NCBI RefSeq assembly: GCF_004362395.1
Contig: NZ_SNWE01000014.1
Location: 48,841-112,840, forward strand
Length of the DNA stretch: 64,000 bases
Source: Salegentibacter sp. 24
GTDB lineage: Bacteria; Bacteroidota; Bacteroidia; Flavobacteriales; Flavobacteriaceae
Direction of reading: 5' to 3'
Shown: positions 54,866 to 63,929 of the stretch, one piece after another
Position numbering within the stretch: position 1 is the stretch's first letter
How the letters are laid out: the number at the start of each line of letters is the position of its first letter
Notes under the pieces: generated by a model
Told to the model about the DNA's origin: nothing
The model's input: only the letters and a program-made list of their open reading frames with translations
Database searches by the model: none
Made by a program: the position numbers and the translations under genes

Positions 54866-55747
54866 TTAATCATTATAACCGAAACGCTTCAGTTGGCGTT
54901 GATCACTTCGCCAGTTTTTGTTAACTTTCACATAAAGCTCAAGATGAACCTGTTTTCCGAAGAATTTTTCGAGATCTTTTCGTGCTTCCACACCTACCCT
55001 TTTTAAAGCCGCACCTTTATGTCCAATAATAATTCCTTTTTGCGTTTCGCGCTCTACCATAATAACGCTTCGCATTCTAATAATTTTATCCTCTTCAAAA
55101 AATTCCTGCGTATCAATTTCTACCGCGTATGGAATTTCCTTTTTGTAGTGCATTAAAATTTTCTCACGAATTATCTCATTAACAAAGAACCGTTCAGGCT
55201 TATCGGTGAGTGTATCTTTTGGATAAAAAGCTGGAGATTCAGGTAATAACTCTATTATTCTATTAAAAACTTCAGCTACATTGAAACCTTCCAGCGCCGA
55301 CACCGGAAAAATTTCTGCATTAGGTACTTTTTCAGTCCACATCTGCACCTGGTTTTCCAGTTCTTCCTGATTGGATTTATCAATTTTATTCAGTAATAAA
55401 ACAACAGGAATGTCAGCTGCGATTATTTTATTAAAGAAGGCTTCATCTTTCAGCTCCTTTTCACCAATTTCTACCATATACACCAAAACATCGGCATCTT
55501 CAAAAGCGGATTTAACGAAATCCATCATAGATTCCTGTAACTGATATGCCGGTTTTATAATACCAGGGGTATCACTAAGAATCATCTGAAAATCCTCACC
55601 ATTGACAATTCCTAAAATACGGTGACGCGTGGTTTGCGCCTTAGAAGTAATAATAGACAGCTTTTCGCCTACAAAAGCATTCATAAGGGTGGATTTTCCT
55701 ACGTTTGGGTTCCCTATAATATTTACAAATCCTGCTTTATGTACCAT
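54866..55747 (-). CDS. era: GTPase Era
   Basis: A 16S rRNA-binding GTPase needed for 30S maturation. The G domain has GNPNVGKST (12-20), SDTPGI and NKID, and the KH domain at the end has IIGHKGAALKRVGVEARKDL (about 246-265), followed by LELYVKVNKNWR. The length of 293 residues is standard. The plug-tailed protein gene follows after 17 bases. Confidence 0.98.
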   Translation of the reverse strand: MVHKAGFVNIIGNPNVGKSTLMNAFVGEKLSIITSKAQTTRHRILGIVNGEDFQMILSDTPGIIKPAYQLQESMMDFVKSAFEDADVLVYMVEIGEKELKDEAFFNKIIAADIPVVLLLNKIDKSNQEELENQVQMWTEKVPNAEIFPVSALEGFNVAEVFNRIIELLPESPAFYPKDTLTDKPERFFVNEIIREKILMHYKKEIPYAVEIDTQEFFEEDKIIRMRSVIMVERETQKGIIIGHKGAALKRVGVEARKDLEKFFGKQVHLELYVKVNKNWRSDQRQLKRFGYND

Positions 55748-55766
55748 TTTACGAATGTTTATGTTG

Positions 55767-55774
55767 CAAAGGTA
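55767..55774 (-). promoter_or_regulatory. -7 box TACCTTTG for era
   Basis: On the minus strand TACCTTTG fits TAnnTTTG, 19 bases before the era ATG at 55747. No -33 TTG at the right distance is seen. Confidence 0.55.
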
Positions 55775-55830
55775 AGACGATTACCTAACAGATATCTCCT
55801 TTTGGTTTAATTTTATTTCTAAAGCAGGTT

Positions 55831-55865
55831 ATCTGCTAATGCTCCAGGGATTTTCATTAGCAGAT
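55831..55865. repeat. perfect 11-bp inverted repeat between era and the SulP gene
   Basis: ATCTGCTAATG (55831-55841) and CATTAGCAGAT (55855-55865) are exact reverse complements with a 13-base centre, and an outer GCAGG/CCTGC pair (about 55824 and 55876) extends it. It lies in the 354-base gap between two divergent genes, so it is not an end-of-gene terminator. Beyond it, 55881-56101 shows no gene. Confidence 0.7.
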
Positions 55866-56101
55866 TGATAATCAGCCTGCCTGATATTATGAAAGTATTA
55901 AAAATGCATACTTAATATATTATAAACTTTTCTATTGAAAATAATTAACTAATTTTACTGGCTCTTATGAAGTACAGAAGCAATAAACAGTCATCTCCAC
56001 TTACTCCGCCCTAGGGAGTTAAGATTTTATCCTCTTATATTCTAACAATTTATTCCCTGCGGAAAAATCCGCTTTCCAATATTTATTAAAATTAAATTCT
56101 G

Positions 56102-57646
56102 ATGCAGAAAATCTTCAACCTGTTTGATTTTTCACAAAAAGTAGATTACAAAAACGAAATTTTAGCTGGACTTACCGTAGCACTCGCCCTAATTCCCGAA
56201 GCAGTAGCTTTCGCCTTAATTGCAGGGCTTTCTCCTTTGACGGGTTTATACGCCGCATTTGTTATGGGGCTGGTTACTTCCATTTTAGGCGGAAGACCCG
56301 GTATGATTTCTGGCGCAACAGGGGCCGTAGCCGTAGTTATTTTTGGGCTTGCAGTTTCCCACGGCCCTGAATATATTTTTGCCACTGTTGTTCTGGCCGG
56401 ATTAATCCAGGTATTGGCAGGAGTTTTAAAACTCGGCAAACTTATACGGCTTGTACCGCATTCTGTTATTTTCGGTTTCGTGAACGGATTGGCAATTATT
56501 ATTTTTATGTCCCAACTAGACCAGTTTAAGGCCTTAAACCCACTGACAGGAGAATTAGAATGGATGACCGGTGCGCCAATGTACACCTACCTTGGACTGG
56601 TAATTACCGCCATTCTAATTATTTGGCTATTACCCAAACTCACAAAAGTAGTTCCCGCAACTTTAGTGGCTATTTTAGTGGTTTTTGGAATTGTTACTGC
56701 CCTGGGAATAGACACCAAAACAGTGGGAGATATCGCCTCCATTAAAGGTAGTTTTCCTCCCTTTCACATTCCAGTGGTTCCTTTGAACCTTGATACTTTA
56801 GTCCTTATTTTTCCATATGCGGCTATTATGGCCGGGGTTGGTTTAATTGAAAGTTTGTTGACATTAAATATTGTAGACGAAATTACCGAAACCCGTGGTA
56901 GTGGAAACAAAGAATGTGTAGCTCAGGGTACTGCAAATGTACTTTCTGGATTTTTTTCCGGGATGGGGGGTTGCGCTATGCTCGGTCAGAGTCTAATTAA
57001 TGTGTCATCCGGAGCTCGAGCTCGACTTTCAGGAATTGTAGCAGCTGTAAGTTTATTACTCTTTATTATGTTCGGCTCTTCTGTGATTGAATTACTTCCT
57101 ATGGCTGCACTTACCGGAGTTATGATTATGGTTGCAGTGGGGACCTTTGAGTGGGCCAGTTTAAAAACTTTTAGAAGGATGCCCAAATCTGATATTCTTG
57201 TAATGGTTTTGGTTACGGTGGTAACTGTAATACTTCATAACCTAGCTTTAGCGGTATTAATTGGAGTTATTATCTCGGCACTTGTTTTTGCCTGGGATAA
57301 CGCCAAACGTATTCGAGCAAGAAAACGTATAGACGAAGACGGCATAAAACATTATGAAATCTACGGCCCGCTTTTTTTCGGATCTGTTCAAGCCTTTAAT
57401 GATAAATTCGATGTTTTAAACGATCCTACAGAAGTAATTATAGATTTTTCTGAAAGTCGCGTGGTAGACATGTCCGGGATCGAAGCATTAAATAAATTAA
57501 CGGAAAGATATCATAGACAAGGCAAAAAACTTCATCTGCGATATTTAAGCCAGGATTGCCGAAGATTGTTAAGCAATGCCGATGCAATTATTGATGTAAA
57601 TATTCTTGAAGATCCAACGTATAAAGTTGCTGTAGATAAGCCTTAA
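56102..57646 (+). CDS. SulP-family anion transporter with STAS domain
   Basis: An inner-membrane SLC26/SulP transporter (514 residues) for sulfate, bicarbonate or a similar anion. About ten to twelve membrane segments fill residues 15-400, with ALIPEAVAFALIAGLSPLTG (about 30-49) and GSGNKECVAQGTANVLSGFF near 263-282 as family marks. The cytoplasmic STAS domain (about 420-505) contains VIIDFSESRVVDMSGIEALN. The true substrate cannot be told from sequence. Its partner at 57685 follows after 38 bases. Confidence 0.93.
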   Translation: MQKIFNLFDFSQKVDYKNEILAGLTVALALIPEAVAFALIAGLSPLTGLYAAFVMGLVTSILGGRPGMISGATGAVAVVIFGLAVSHGPEYIFATVVLAGLIQVLAGVLKLGKLIRLVPHSVIFGFVNGLAIIIFMSQLDQFKALNPLTGELEWMTGAPMYTYLGLVITAILIIWLLPKLTKVVPATLVAILVVFGIVTALGIDTKTVGDIASIKGSFPPFHIPVVPLNLDTLVLIFPYAAIMAGVGLIESLLTLNIVDEITETRGSGNKECVAQGTANVLSGFFSGMGGCAMLGQSLINVSSGARARLSGIVAAVSLLLFIMFGSSVIELLPMAALTGVMIMVAVGTFEWASLKTFRRMPKSDILVMVLVTVVTVILHNLALAVLIGVIISALVFAWDNAKRIRARKRIDEDGIKHYEIYGPLFFGSVQAFNDKFDVLNDPTEVIIDFSESRVVDMSGIEALNKLTERYHRQGKKLHLRYLSQDCRRLLSNADAIIDVNILEDPTYKVAVDKP

Positions 57647-57684
57647 GTTTCTTAACTTTAAACTTCAAACTAAAAACGCACAAG

Positions 57685-59115
57685 ATGACTATAATTGCAG
57701 AAGGAGAAAAAAAGTTTGAAGAAATAACTTCCGTTCAGAATAAGGCTATGCGCCTTAATCTTAACGAAAATATCTACGGAACTTTTGCGGAAATTGGCGC
57801 CGGACAGGAAACCGTCCGCCATTTTTTTAGGGCTGGAAACGCTTCAGGTACTGTGGCAAAAACCTTAAGTGCCTACGATAAAGATTTTAGTGATGCTATA
57901 TACGGGATTGAGGATGACGGCCGTTACGTTACCGAAGATCGACTAACAAGTATGATGCGTTATGAAACAGGTCTTATTGAAGAACGAATTTCACGCCTTA
58001 AGCATCCCAATAAATTATTTTTTAGTTACGCCAATACCGTTGCCACCATAGATTGGGCTAAGAAATATAAGGGTCACGGGTGGCTGGGTATAAGATTCCA
58101 AACCAAACCAGGAGAAGATTACAGCGAAATTGTCCTTCACGTTCAGTTTCACGAAAATAATGCATCTCACCAGCAAATAAGCCTGGGAATTATGGGCGTA
58201 AATCTTATATATGGTGCATTTTACCATCATGATAATCCAAAAAACTTACTCAAACATTTATTTGATCATCTTACCATTGATAAAATTGAAATTGATGCGA
58301 TTAACTTCAGCGGCCCCGCTTTTAAAGCTGTAGACAACCGCTTAATGAGCTTAGAGTTACTTAAAAAAGGGATCACCGAAGCCATTATGTTTGCTCCAGA
58401 CGGTAATAATGTGCTGCCAGCCAGTATACTCTATAAAAAAAATATTCTTACCCTTCGCGGAAGTTTCAGGCCCGTTACAAAGGTAAACATGGCGATGTAT
58501 GAAAAATCGCTAGAGCTTTTCCTTAAGGAAAGAAAAGTGGATAAGGAGAAAACGGTAGTGATATTTGAAATTACCCTATCCAATTTAAAGGGCGAAGGAG
58601 AAATAGACGAGGAGGATTTTCTTGACCGGGCAGATTTATTAGGCTCTTTAGGTCAAACGGTGATGATTTCTAATTTCCAGGAATACTATAAGGTGGTTGA
58701 ATATTTTGGACAACACACCAAAGAGCGAATGGGCCTTACCATGGGTGTAAGTACGCTTCGGGATATCTTTGATGAAAGATATTATCGCCATTTAAGTGGT
58801 GGTATTTTGGAAGCTTTCGGAAAATTATTCTTTAAAAGTCTTAAGATCTATCTCTATCCCCTGAAAGATGAGGATACCGGTGAGATTATCACCAGTGAGA
58901 ATTTAAAGGTTCACCCAAGAATGCAGGAACTCTATCAGTACTTTAAGGATAATGGTCGCGTGGTAGACATTAAAGATTACGATCCTGAAACTTTAGATAT
59001 CCATTCCAGACAAGTGCACCAAATGATCACGGAAGGAAAATCTGGCTGGGAATCTATGCTTCCAGAAAGCACCACTAAAATGATTAACGAAAAGAAATTA
59101 TTTACCAAAAAATAA
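57685..59115 (+). CDS. conserved Bacteroidetes protein of unknown function
   Basis: A 476-residue protein that I cannot place in a functional family. It has no signal peptide and no membrane segment, so it is soluble and cytoplasmic. Conserved-looking blocks are MRLNLNENIYGTFAEIGAGQ (22-41), then ETVRHFFRAGNASGTVAKTL and KDFSDAIYGIEDDGRYV. Homologues are, as I recall, sometimes labelled nicotinate-nucleotide adenylyltransferase or TonB-dependent receptor; neither fits, because no nucleotidyl-transferase HxGH motif and no barrel is visible. It lies 38 bases after the SulP gene on the same strand and may be co-transcribed. Codon use matches the surrounding core genes. Confidence 0.75.
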   Translation: MTIIAEGEKKFEEITSVQNKAMRLNLNENIYGTFAEIGAGQETVRHFFRAGNASGTVAKTLSAYDKDFSDAIYGIEDDGRYVTEDRLTSMMRYETGLIEERISRLKHPNKLFFSYANTVATIDWAKKYKGHGWLGIRFQTKPGEDYSEIVLHVQFHENNASHQQISLGIMGVNLIYGAFYHHDNPKNLLKHLFDHLTIDKIEIDAINFSGPAFKAVDNRLMSLELLKKGITEAIMFAPDGNNVLPASILYKKNILTLRGSFRPVTKVNMAMYEKSLELFLKERKVDKEKTVVIFEITLSNLKGEGEIDEEDFLDRADLLGSLGQTVMISNFQEYYKVVEYFGQHTKERMGLTMGVSTLRDIFDERYYRHLSGGILEAFGKLFFKSLKIYLYPLKDEDTGEIITSENLKVHPRMQELYQYFKDNGRVVDIKDYDPETLDIHSRQVHQMITEGKSGWESMLPESTTKMINEKKLFTKK

Positions 59116-59520
59116 TCTAATATTAGAAAAACTGGTAACCCAAGGTTTTAAATATTTGCGAGTAAAAGATTTTCATTTTTTATATTTTTTTAGCTAGAGC
59201 AGCTTATAAGCAACAAACTTTCAGGAGAGATCATTAACATAGCAAGGACATTAGTTGTTATAGCGTATATATAAAATCGAAAGTTTTAATTCAGCTTGCC
59301 TTTAGCCGAAGGCATTCACCCTGTATTCTTGATGGCTCCAATGGGAAAATTCTGCCTCTTCTATTGATTGGTATAATAAGTTCGCGATAGTTAATTAGAT
59401 AATTTTCATTTTTTAAATTTCAGTTCTAATTTTATCTATTACCTCTTCAATATTGATTTTTTTCTACCCCTTTAACATGTGTAAAGTATTTTTTTTTTAC
59501 AAAAAAGAATGGAGTTAAGA
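59116..59520. other. gene-free stretch after the unknown protein gene
   Basis: No coding frame of interest is found. It has AT-rich runs, a TGCCTT/AAGGCA hairpin at 59297-59314 without a T-run, and a T-rich tract around 59490. The terminator listed next closes it. Confidence 0.5.
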
Positions 59521-59525
59521 TGCAT

Positions 59526-59557
59526 AAAAGCTATTCAGAAGTAACCGAATAGCTTTT
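59526..59557. terminator. bidirectional terminator between the unknown protein and M1 genes
   Basis: AAAAGCTATTC (59526-59536) pairs perfectly with GAATAGCTTTT (59547-59557) around a 10-base loop, with A-rich and T-rich flanks. It probably ends the minus-strand M1 transcript and the plus-strand operon. Confidence 0.85.
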
Positions 59558-59588
59558 TGCATAATATTTATAAATAAAGTTATCTATT

Positions 59589-59620
59589 CCAGGGATTAAT
59601 TTGATGTCAATTAATCCTGG
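59589..59620. repeat. inverted repeat over the M1 peptidase stop codon
   Basis: CCAGGGATTAAT (59589-59600) and AATTAATCCTGG (59609-59620) form a nearly perfect stem with one bulge, overlapping the stop codon of the M1 gene. It might shield the mRNA end; there is no direct T-run. Confidence 0.5.
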
Positions 59621-61557
59621 TAAAATGAATTTGGCCAGGCATCATTACCGGAATTTATATCTGGTAAAATTTTGGTCGGATCTAGTTCTACATTTTCTAT
59701 AGTTTTATCTGTTCGGTGTAAATAATTCCAGGTATCACCACGTTGCCAGATTTCCACCGGAAGCTTAACTAATTCTGTAGATCCATCCCCATATGTAATT
59801 TCCATCTTAACGGGCATTGGAATTTCTCCTTCGTTTGCGAGAGAAATTATATAATTTCCTTCATAGGGGCTTACACCATCTAATGCAATATCTATATTCC
59901 CTGTACCATAGAACCATTTTTTAAAGAACCACGAAAGGTTTTCTCCAGTAACACTTTCCATATGATTAAAAAAATCTGCTGGTTGCGGATGTTTGTAAGC
60001 CCAGGTTTCTATATAAGAGATGAATGCGTTATCAAAACGTTCTTCCCCCACGATATATTCTCTTAACAACAAAAGGCCAATTGCGGGCTTGTAATAAGCC
60101 GTCATACCAAGGTTTCTTAAATTAGTGACATCGGGATAGGTATTGATTCCCTCGCGCTGTTCGCTGGTAAACCAACCAGTCATATTCCTGGTTTTATTTA
60201 AACGTGCAGGATATTCACCCTCATTAAAGGCAAGGGTACTGTAATAATTGATAAAAGTATTAAAACCTTCATCCATCCAGGCATACCTTCTTTCGTTGGT
60301 ACCTACAATCATTGGGAACCAGTTATGCCCGAATTCATGATCCGTAACCCCCCAAAGCGAAGCACCCTCACTTTTCCAACTGCAAAAATTCAATCCGGGA
60401 TATTCCATCCCGCCGATATCAGCGGCAACGTTAACTGCAACTGGGTAAGGGTACTCAAACCACTTATTAGAATAATGCTCTACAGAAGCTTTAGAATACT
60501 GGGTAGAACGGCTCCAGGCTCCATCTCCCATACTCTCTTTAGGGTAAGCAGACTGTGCCATGGCTTTGTTCCCGCCAGGCAGGTCTATCTTTGCTGCATC
60601 CCAAATAAAAGCTTTAGAAGAACCAAAAGCAACATCACGGGTATTTTCCATTTTAAAATGCCAGGTAAGAGTTCCTTCCTGCTTCGCCCTGAGAGACATA
60701 TCATTTACTTCTTCAGGTTTAATCAGATAAACAGTAGAATCGCTTTCTGCAGCTCTTTCCATTCTTTCCCTTACCGTAGAGGATAATACCTGTCTAGGAT
60801 TTTGCAATTCTCCTGAAGCTACCACTATATGACTCGCAGGTGCGGTGATTTTATAATCGTAATCTCCATAATCTAAATAAAACTCACCAGCTCCCAGATA
60901 AGGTTCAATATTCCAGCCTTCTATATCATCTAGTACTGCTGCTCTTGGGAACCATTGCGCCATAGCGTAAATAGTACCATCTTCGACTTGCAGTCTTCCC
61001 ATTCGGTCCATCCCCTCTACAGGGATTTTATATTCAAAATTCATAGAAATGGTAGCTTCACCTCCATTGGCCGGAATGGCTTTATCAAAGAAAACCTGCA
61101 TTCTGGTATCAGTTATTAAATATTCTGAAGAAGAACTTCCTTTGACTTCTGCTTCCAGGTTAGAAATGGTATAACCTCCATCTATATCTCCATTATACCG
61201 ATTTCCTTGGATAGGAGTAGTTAGGGTTCCCCGCGAATCTTCGGTAAACCTGTTTTGTTCTAAATGCATCCATATAAATTCCAAGTCTTGCGGACTATTA
61301 TTGGTATAGGTCAAGGTGATATGACCTTTCATGGTATGGTTTTCATCATTTAAAGTGGCTTCAATCTTATAATCGCTTTCGTTTTGCCAGTATTCTGGAC
61401 CGGGTTTTCCTGTAGCAGTACGGTACATATTACCAGTACGGTCCATGAATTCACTAAAATCACTTTGGTTGTTCTCTACAACCTCCTGAGCCTTGGCGCC
61501 GACCGAAAACAGTCCGGCAATTACAAGTCCCAGCATAGCTTTGGATAAGTATCTCAT
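59611..61557 (-). CDS. M1-family zinc metallopeptidase, secreted
   Basis: A secreted aminopeptidase-like protein of 648 residues. The signal peptide is about 1-23 (LGLVIAGLFSVGAKAQ). After an N-terminal beta domain, the M1 catalytic domain holds HEFGHNWFPMIVG near 403-415 with two zinc His, and WMDEGFNTFINYY about 20 residues on, where the Glu is the third ligand. The gluzincin GxMEN-type motif appears as ADIGGMEYPGLNF. It likely cuts amino-terminal residues from peptides in the periplasm or outside. It is a single-gene unit with terminators on its 3' side. Confidence 0.92.
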   Translation of the reverse strand: MRYLSKAMLGLVIAGLFSVGAKAQEVVENNQSDFSEFMDRTGNMYRTATGKPGPEYWQNESDYKIEATLNDENHTMKGHITLTYTNNSPQDLEFIWMHLEQNRFTEDSRGTLTTPIQGNRYNGDIDGGYTISNLEAEVKGSSSSEYLITDTRMQVFFDKAIPANGGEATISMNFEYKIPVEGMDRMGRLQVEDGTIYAMAQWFPRAAVLDDIEGWNIEPYLGAGEFYLDYGDYDYKITAPASHIVVASGELQNPRQVLSSTVRERMERAAESDSTVYLIKPEEVNDMSLRAKQEGTLTWHFKMENTRDVAFGSSKAFIWDAAKIDLPGGNKAMAQSAYPKESMGDGAWSRSTQYSKASVEHYSNKWFEYPYPVAVNVAADIGGMEYPGLNFCSWKSEGASLWGVTDHEFGHNWFPMIVGTNERRYAWMDEGFNTFINYYSTLAFNEGEYPARLNKTRNMTGWFTSEQREGINTYPDVTNLRNLGMTAYYKPAIGLLLLREYIVGEERFDNAFISYIETWAYKHPQPADFFNHMESVTGENLSWFFKKWFYGTGNIDIALDGVSPYEGNYIISLANEGEIPMPVKMEITYGDGSTELVKLPVEIWQRGDTWNYLHRTDKTIENVELDPTKILPDINSGNDAWPNSFYQD

Positions 61558-61742
61558 TATTTTTAAGTTTTTATTGTAATTCGCGCTAATTTAACCAAAC
61601 TGATTAAAAAATCCTGAAAAAACGAAACTTATAAAAAGCGGAAAGTATGAATAAATGAAGATTTATAATTCCCGAACTTGATATTGAATTCTCCCAAAAT
61701 ATGCTCTTATTTCCTTCAAATTCCAATTGGCGTAAATTTTAC

Positions 61743-62198
61743 TTAAATTAGTTTACTATTCCTGTCATACATTATAATACTACCCGCCACGGAAACATTG
61801 AGACTTAAACTGGACTTAAATTTTACTAAATAATGTGATTTTTCTATAGCTTCCTTGGAAAGACCGTGATCTTCCGCACCAAGTAGATAAACGCAACGCC
61901 TTGGATGGGTAAAAGTTTCTAAAGGTTTAGCAGTTGCTGTTATTTCAACCCCTACAAGCATTGCACCCTTGGGCAAGTGTGAATAGAACTCTTTAAAGGT
62001 TTTATAATGAAAATAAGGCATTGCACCTACAGCTTTATGGGTATCACAAGCCTGTTTGGCATACCTATTCCCAATGGTAAAAATAAAACTAGCCCCCAAA
62101 TTTTGTGCAGAACGCCAAAGTACCCCTAAATTTTCGGGAGTTTTTCCATTTTGTATACCAATACCAAAAAAACCCTGTTCTAAATTGTCTATCTTCAT
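61743..62198 (-). CDS. short SpoU/TrmH-family RNA 2'-O-methyltransferase
   Basis: A SPOUT methyltransferase of 151 residues, the TrmL-like size class. It shows GIQNGKTPENLGVLWRSAQN (14-33), a CVYLLGAEDHGLSKEAIE block (about 104-121) and LSLNVSVAGSIIMYDR near the end for the SAM knot. TrmL-type enzymes methylate the tRNA wobble base ribose; the target here is inferred only by size. A second SpoU protein of a different subtype lies at 25601. Confidence 0.9.
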   Translation of the reverse strand: MKIDNLEQGFFGIGIQNGKTPENLGVLWRSAQNLGASFIFTIGNRYAKQACDTHKAVGAMPYFHYKTFKEFYSHLPKGAMLVGVEITATAKPLETFTHPRRCVYLLGAEDHGLSKEAIEKSHYLVKFKSSLSLNVSVAGSIIMYDRNSKLI

Positions 62199-62314
62199 AA
62201 GGGTCCAAAAATAAAATAATTATAATTTACACGGGATTTCTAGCCGATTAAACCTGATATTTATCATTTTTTATAGTGTAAATGCCCTTTAACTTTAGGT
62301 GAAATATTAAAATT

Positions 62315-63145
62315 ATGAAATACATACTTATACCAACCGATTTCTCTGAATCTGCAGTTAATGCTTCAGAATTCGGGATTGAAATGGCGAAGGTCCTGGG
62401 ATATCCTTTACGTTTTCTGCATAGCGTTCCAACGCGTGTGGACTGGTCTAAATTAAATGTGGAGGAGGAGAAAAAATATCCGGAAACTAAAGAGCAGATT
62501 AACACGGCAAGGGAGCAATTAAAAAACTGGGAGAAAAATGCGATCAAAGAAGGTGTGGAGGCCGATCATAGTTTAATTTTTAACACCGGGATGGATGAAC
62601 TTATCAATTTTGTCAATCCTGAGCATTATGAGCTAGTAATTATGGGTACTCACGGAACCCAGGGTTTTGAAAAAATAATGGGTTCTAATACTCAAAAACT
62701 TATCCGTCAATCAAAAGTACCGGTTTTAGCTATAAAACACCAATTTGATTTTAATAGGCTGAAGAAAGTACTTATTGCAACAGATTTGAAAGAAGTTTCC
62801 CAAAAAGCCTTTCAGAAGGTATACCGCATTCTGCAAAAATTGAATCTTGAAAAAGAACTGGTTTATATAAATACTCCGTATGATTTTAAAGAACAAGATG
62901 AAATAGATAATATAACGAAGACATTTTTGGAAAACATCCAGGTAAAAGAGATAAAAATAGCATGTTTTAATGCAAATAATGAGGTCAGAGGTATAGGGAT
63001 GGCCCTAAACAAAATAAAACCAGATCTTTTTACAAGTATAAGCCACAAACGGACCGGTTTTGACACCATTTTTAGTCCTAGTATTACCGAAGAGATTATT
63101 AATAACTATGATATTCCTGTACTGAGTATAAATCGCGATATCTAA
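62315..63145 (+). CDS. universal stress protein with two tandem UspA domains
   Basis: A tandem universal stress protein of 276 residues. Domain 1 (about 1-142) starts KYILIPTDFSESAVNASEFG and has the ATP-binding-type loop MGTHGTQGFEKIMGSNTQKL near 110-129. Domain 2 (about 148-276) starts KKVLIATDLKEVSQKAFQKV and is less well conserved, ending IPVLSINRDI. Cytoplasmic; expressed in many stresses. It precedes the cytochrome gene by 75 bases on the same strand, with no clear terminator between. Confidence 0.92.
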   Translation: MKYILIPTDFSESAVNASEFGIEMAKVLGYPLRFLHSVPTRVDWSKLNVEEEKKYPETKEQINTAREQLKNWEKNAIKEGVEADHSLIFNTGMDELINFVNPEHYELVIMGTHGTQGFEKIMGSNTQKLIRQSKVPVLAIKHQFDFNRLKKVLIATDLKEVSQKAFQKVYRILQKLNLEKELVYINTPYDFKEQDEIDNITKTFLENIQVKEIKIACFNANNEVRGIGMALNKIKPDLFTSISHKRTGFDTIFSPSITEEIINNYDIPVLSINRDI

Positions 63146-63220
63146 ACTGAAAACGCAAGATTTTCCCCATAGTTGATATTCCACTGAATTTATAATTTCG
63201 ATAATTACAAATCAGTAATT

Positions 63221-63859
63221 ATGAAATTAATAAAAGCCTTATATAACCTTAAAGAAATTTCTTTGAGTCTATATGTTTTCCTGTTTTTTTTATTTGTTCC
63301 CATGGTATCCTGCCAGGATAACAAAGAGGAACATATAGAGAAAAACCTCATGGCTGAAATACGGCAGGAGAAAAAACTAAGTAAAGAGACGATTGAAAAT
63401 AGAGGGAAGTACCTTGTAGAAATGATTGGTTGCCACGATTGTCATTCTCCAAAAAGAATGGGAGAGAGTGGCCCTGAATTAATTTCAGAATTAGCCTTTT
63501 CAGGTTTTAATGCAAATAGCGAGCTACCCAAAATTAATAAACAAGCCCTGGAAAACGGATGGATGTTAATGAATGCTGATTTAACGGCATTTGTAGGTCC
63601 CTGGGGAATCAGCTATTCAGCAAATTTAACACCGCACCAGACCGGGATAGGCAGCTGGAATTTTGAACAATTTAAAAGAGCTATGGTAGAAGGTAAATAT
63701 AAAGGCCTTGAAAATGCTCGAATGTTATTACCTCCAATGCCCTGGCAACATTTCAAAGATGTTGAAGAAGATGATCTAAAAGCTATATATGCCTATTTAA
63801 AAAGTTTGGAGCCTGTAGAAAATATTGTGCCCTCACCTAAGCCCTTAACGGAATTATAA
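63221..63859 (+). CDS. c-type cytochrome lipoprotein
   Basis: A single-haem cytochrome c-like protein of 212 residues. The N-terminus has a hydrophobic signal (about 13-30) ending VPMVSC with a lipobox-like Cys31, so it is probably a lipoprotein. The haem site is CHDCH at 71-75 (Cys71, Cys74, His75), and a likely axial Met lies in MLLPPMPWQHF. It resembles diheme or single-domain cytochromes that carry electrons in the periplasm. The end is close to the rRNA-side terminator. It may work with the stress protein upstream, which is only inferred. Confidence 0.87.
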   Translation: MKLIKALYNLKEISLSLYVFLFFLFVPMVSCQDNKEEHIEKNLMAEIRQEKKLSKETIENRGKYLVEMIGCHDCHSPKRMGESGPELISELAFSGFNANSELPKINKQALENGWMLMNADLTAFVGPWGISYSANLTPHQTGIGSWNFEQFKRAMVEGKYKGLENARMLLPPMPWQHFKDVEEDDLKAIYAYLKSLEPVENIVPSPKPLTEL

Positions 63860-63888
63860 TAAATTATTCATTCCCTATAGGGTAAAAA

Positions 63889-63921
63889 AAAGACCCTTAC
63901 AGTCTAACTGTAAGGGTCTTT
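63889..63921. terminator. strong terminator between the cytochrome and 5S rRNA genes
   Basis: AAAGACCCTTACAG (63889-63902) pairs perfectly with CTGTAAGGGTCTTT (63908-63921) around a 5-base loop. Flanking A and T runs make it work both ways: for the cytochrome gene and for the rRNA operon coming from the right. Confidence 0.95.
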
Positions 63922-63929
63922 AAAAAAAA

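Noticed and set aside
59470..59510. long T-run near 59490 as a terminator
   Set aside because: No stem precedes the T-run on the plus strand; the real hairpin is at 59526-59557.
60325..60786. 153-residue plus-strand frame inside the M1 peptidase gene
   Set aside because: Antisense shadow of a well-supported gene; no motif.
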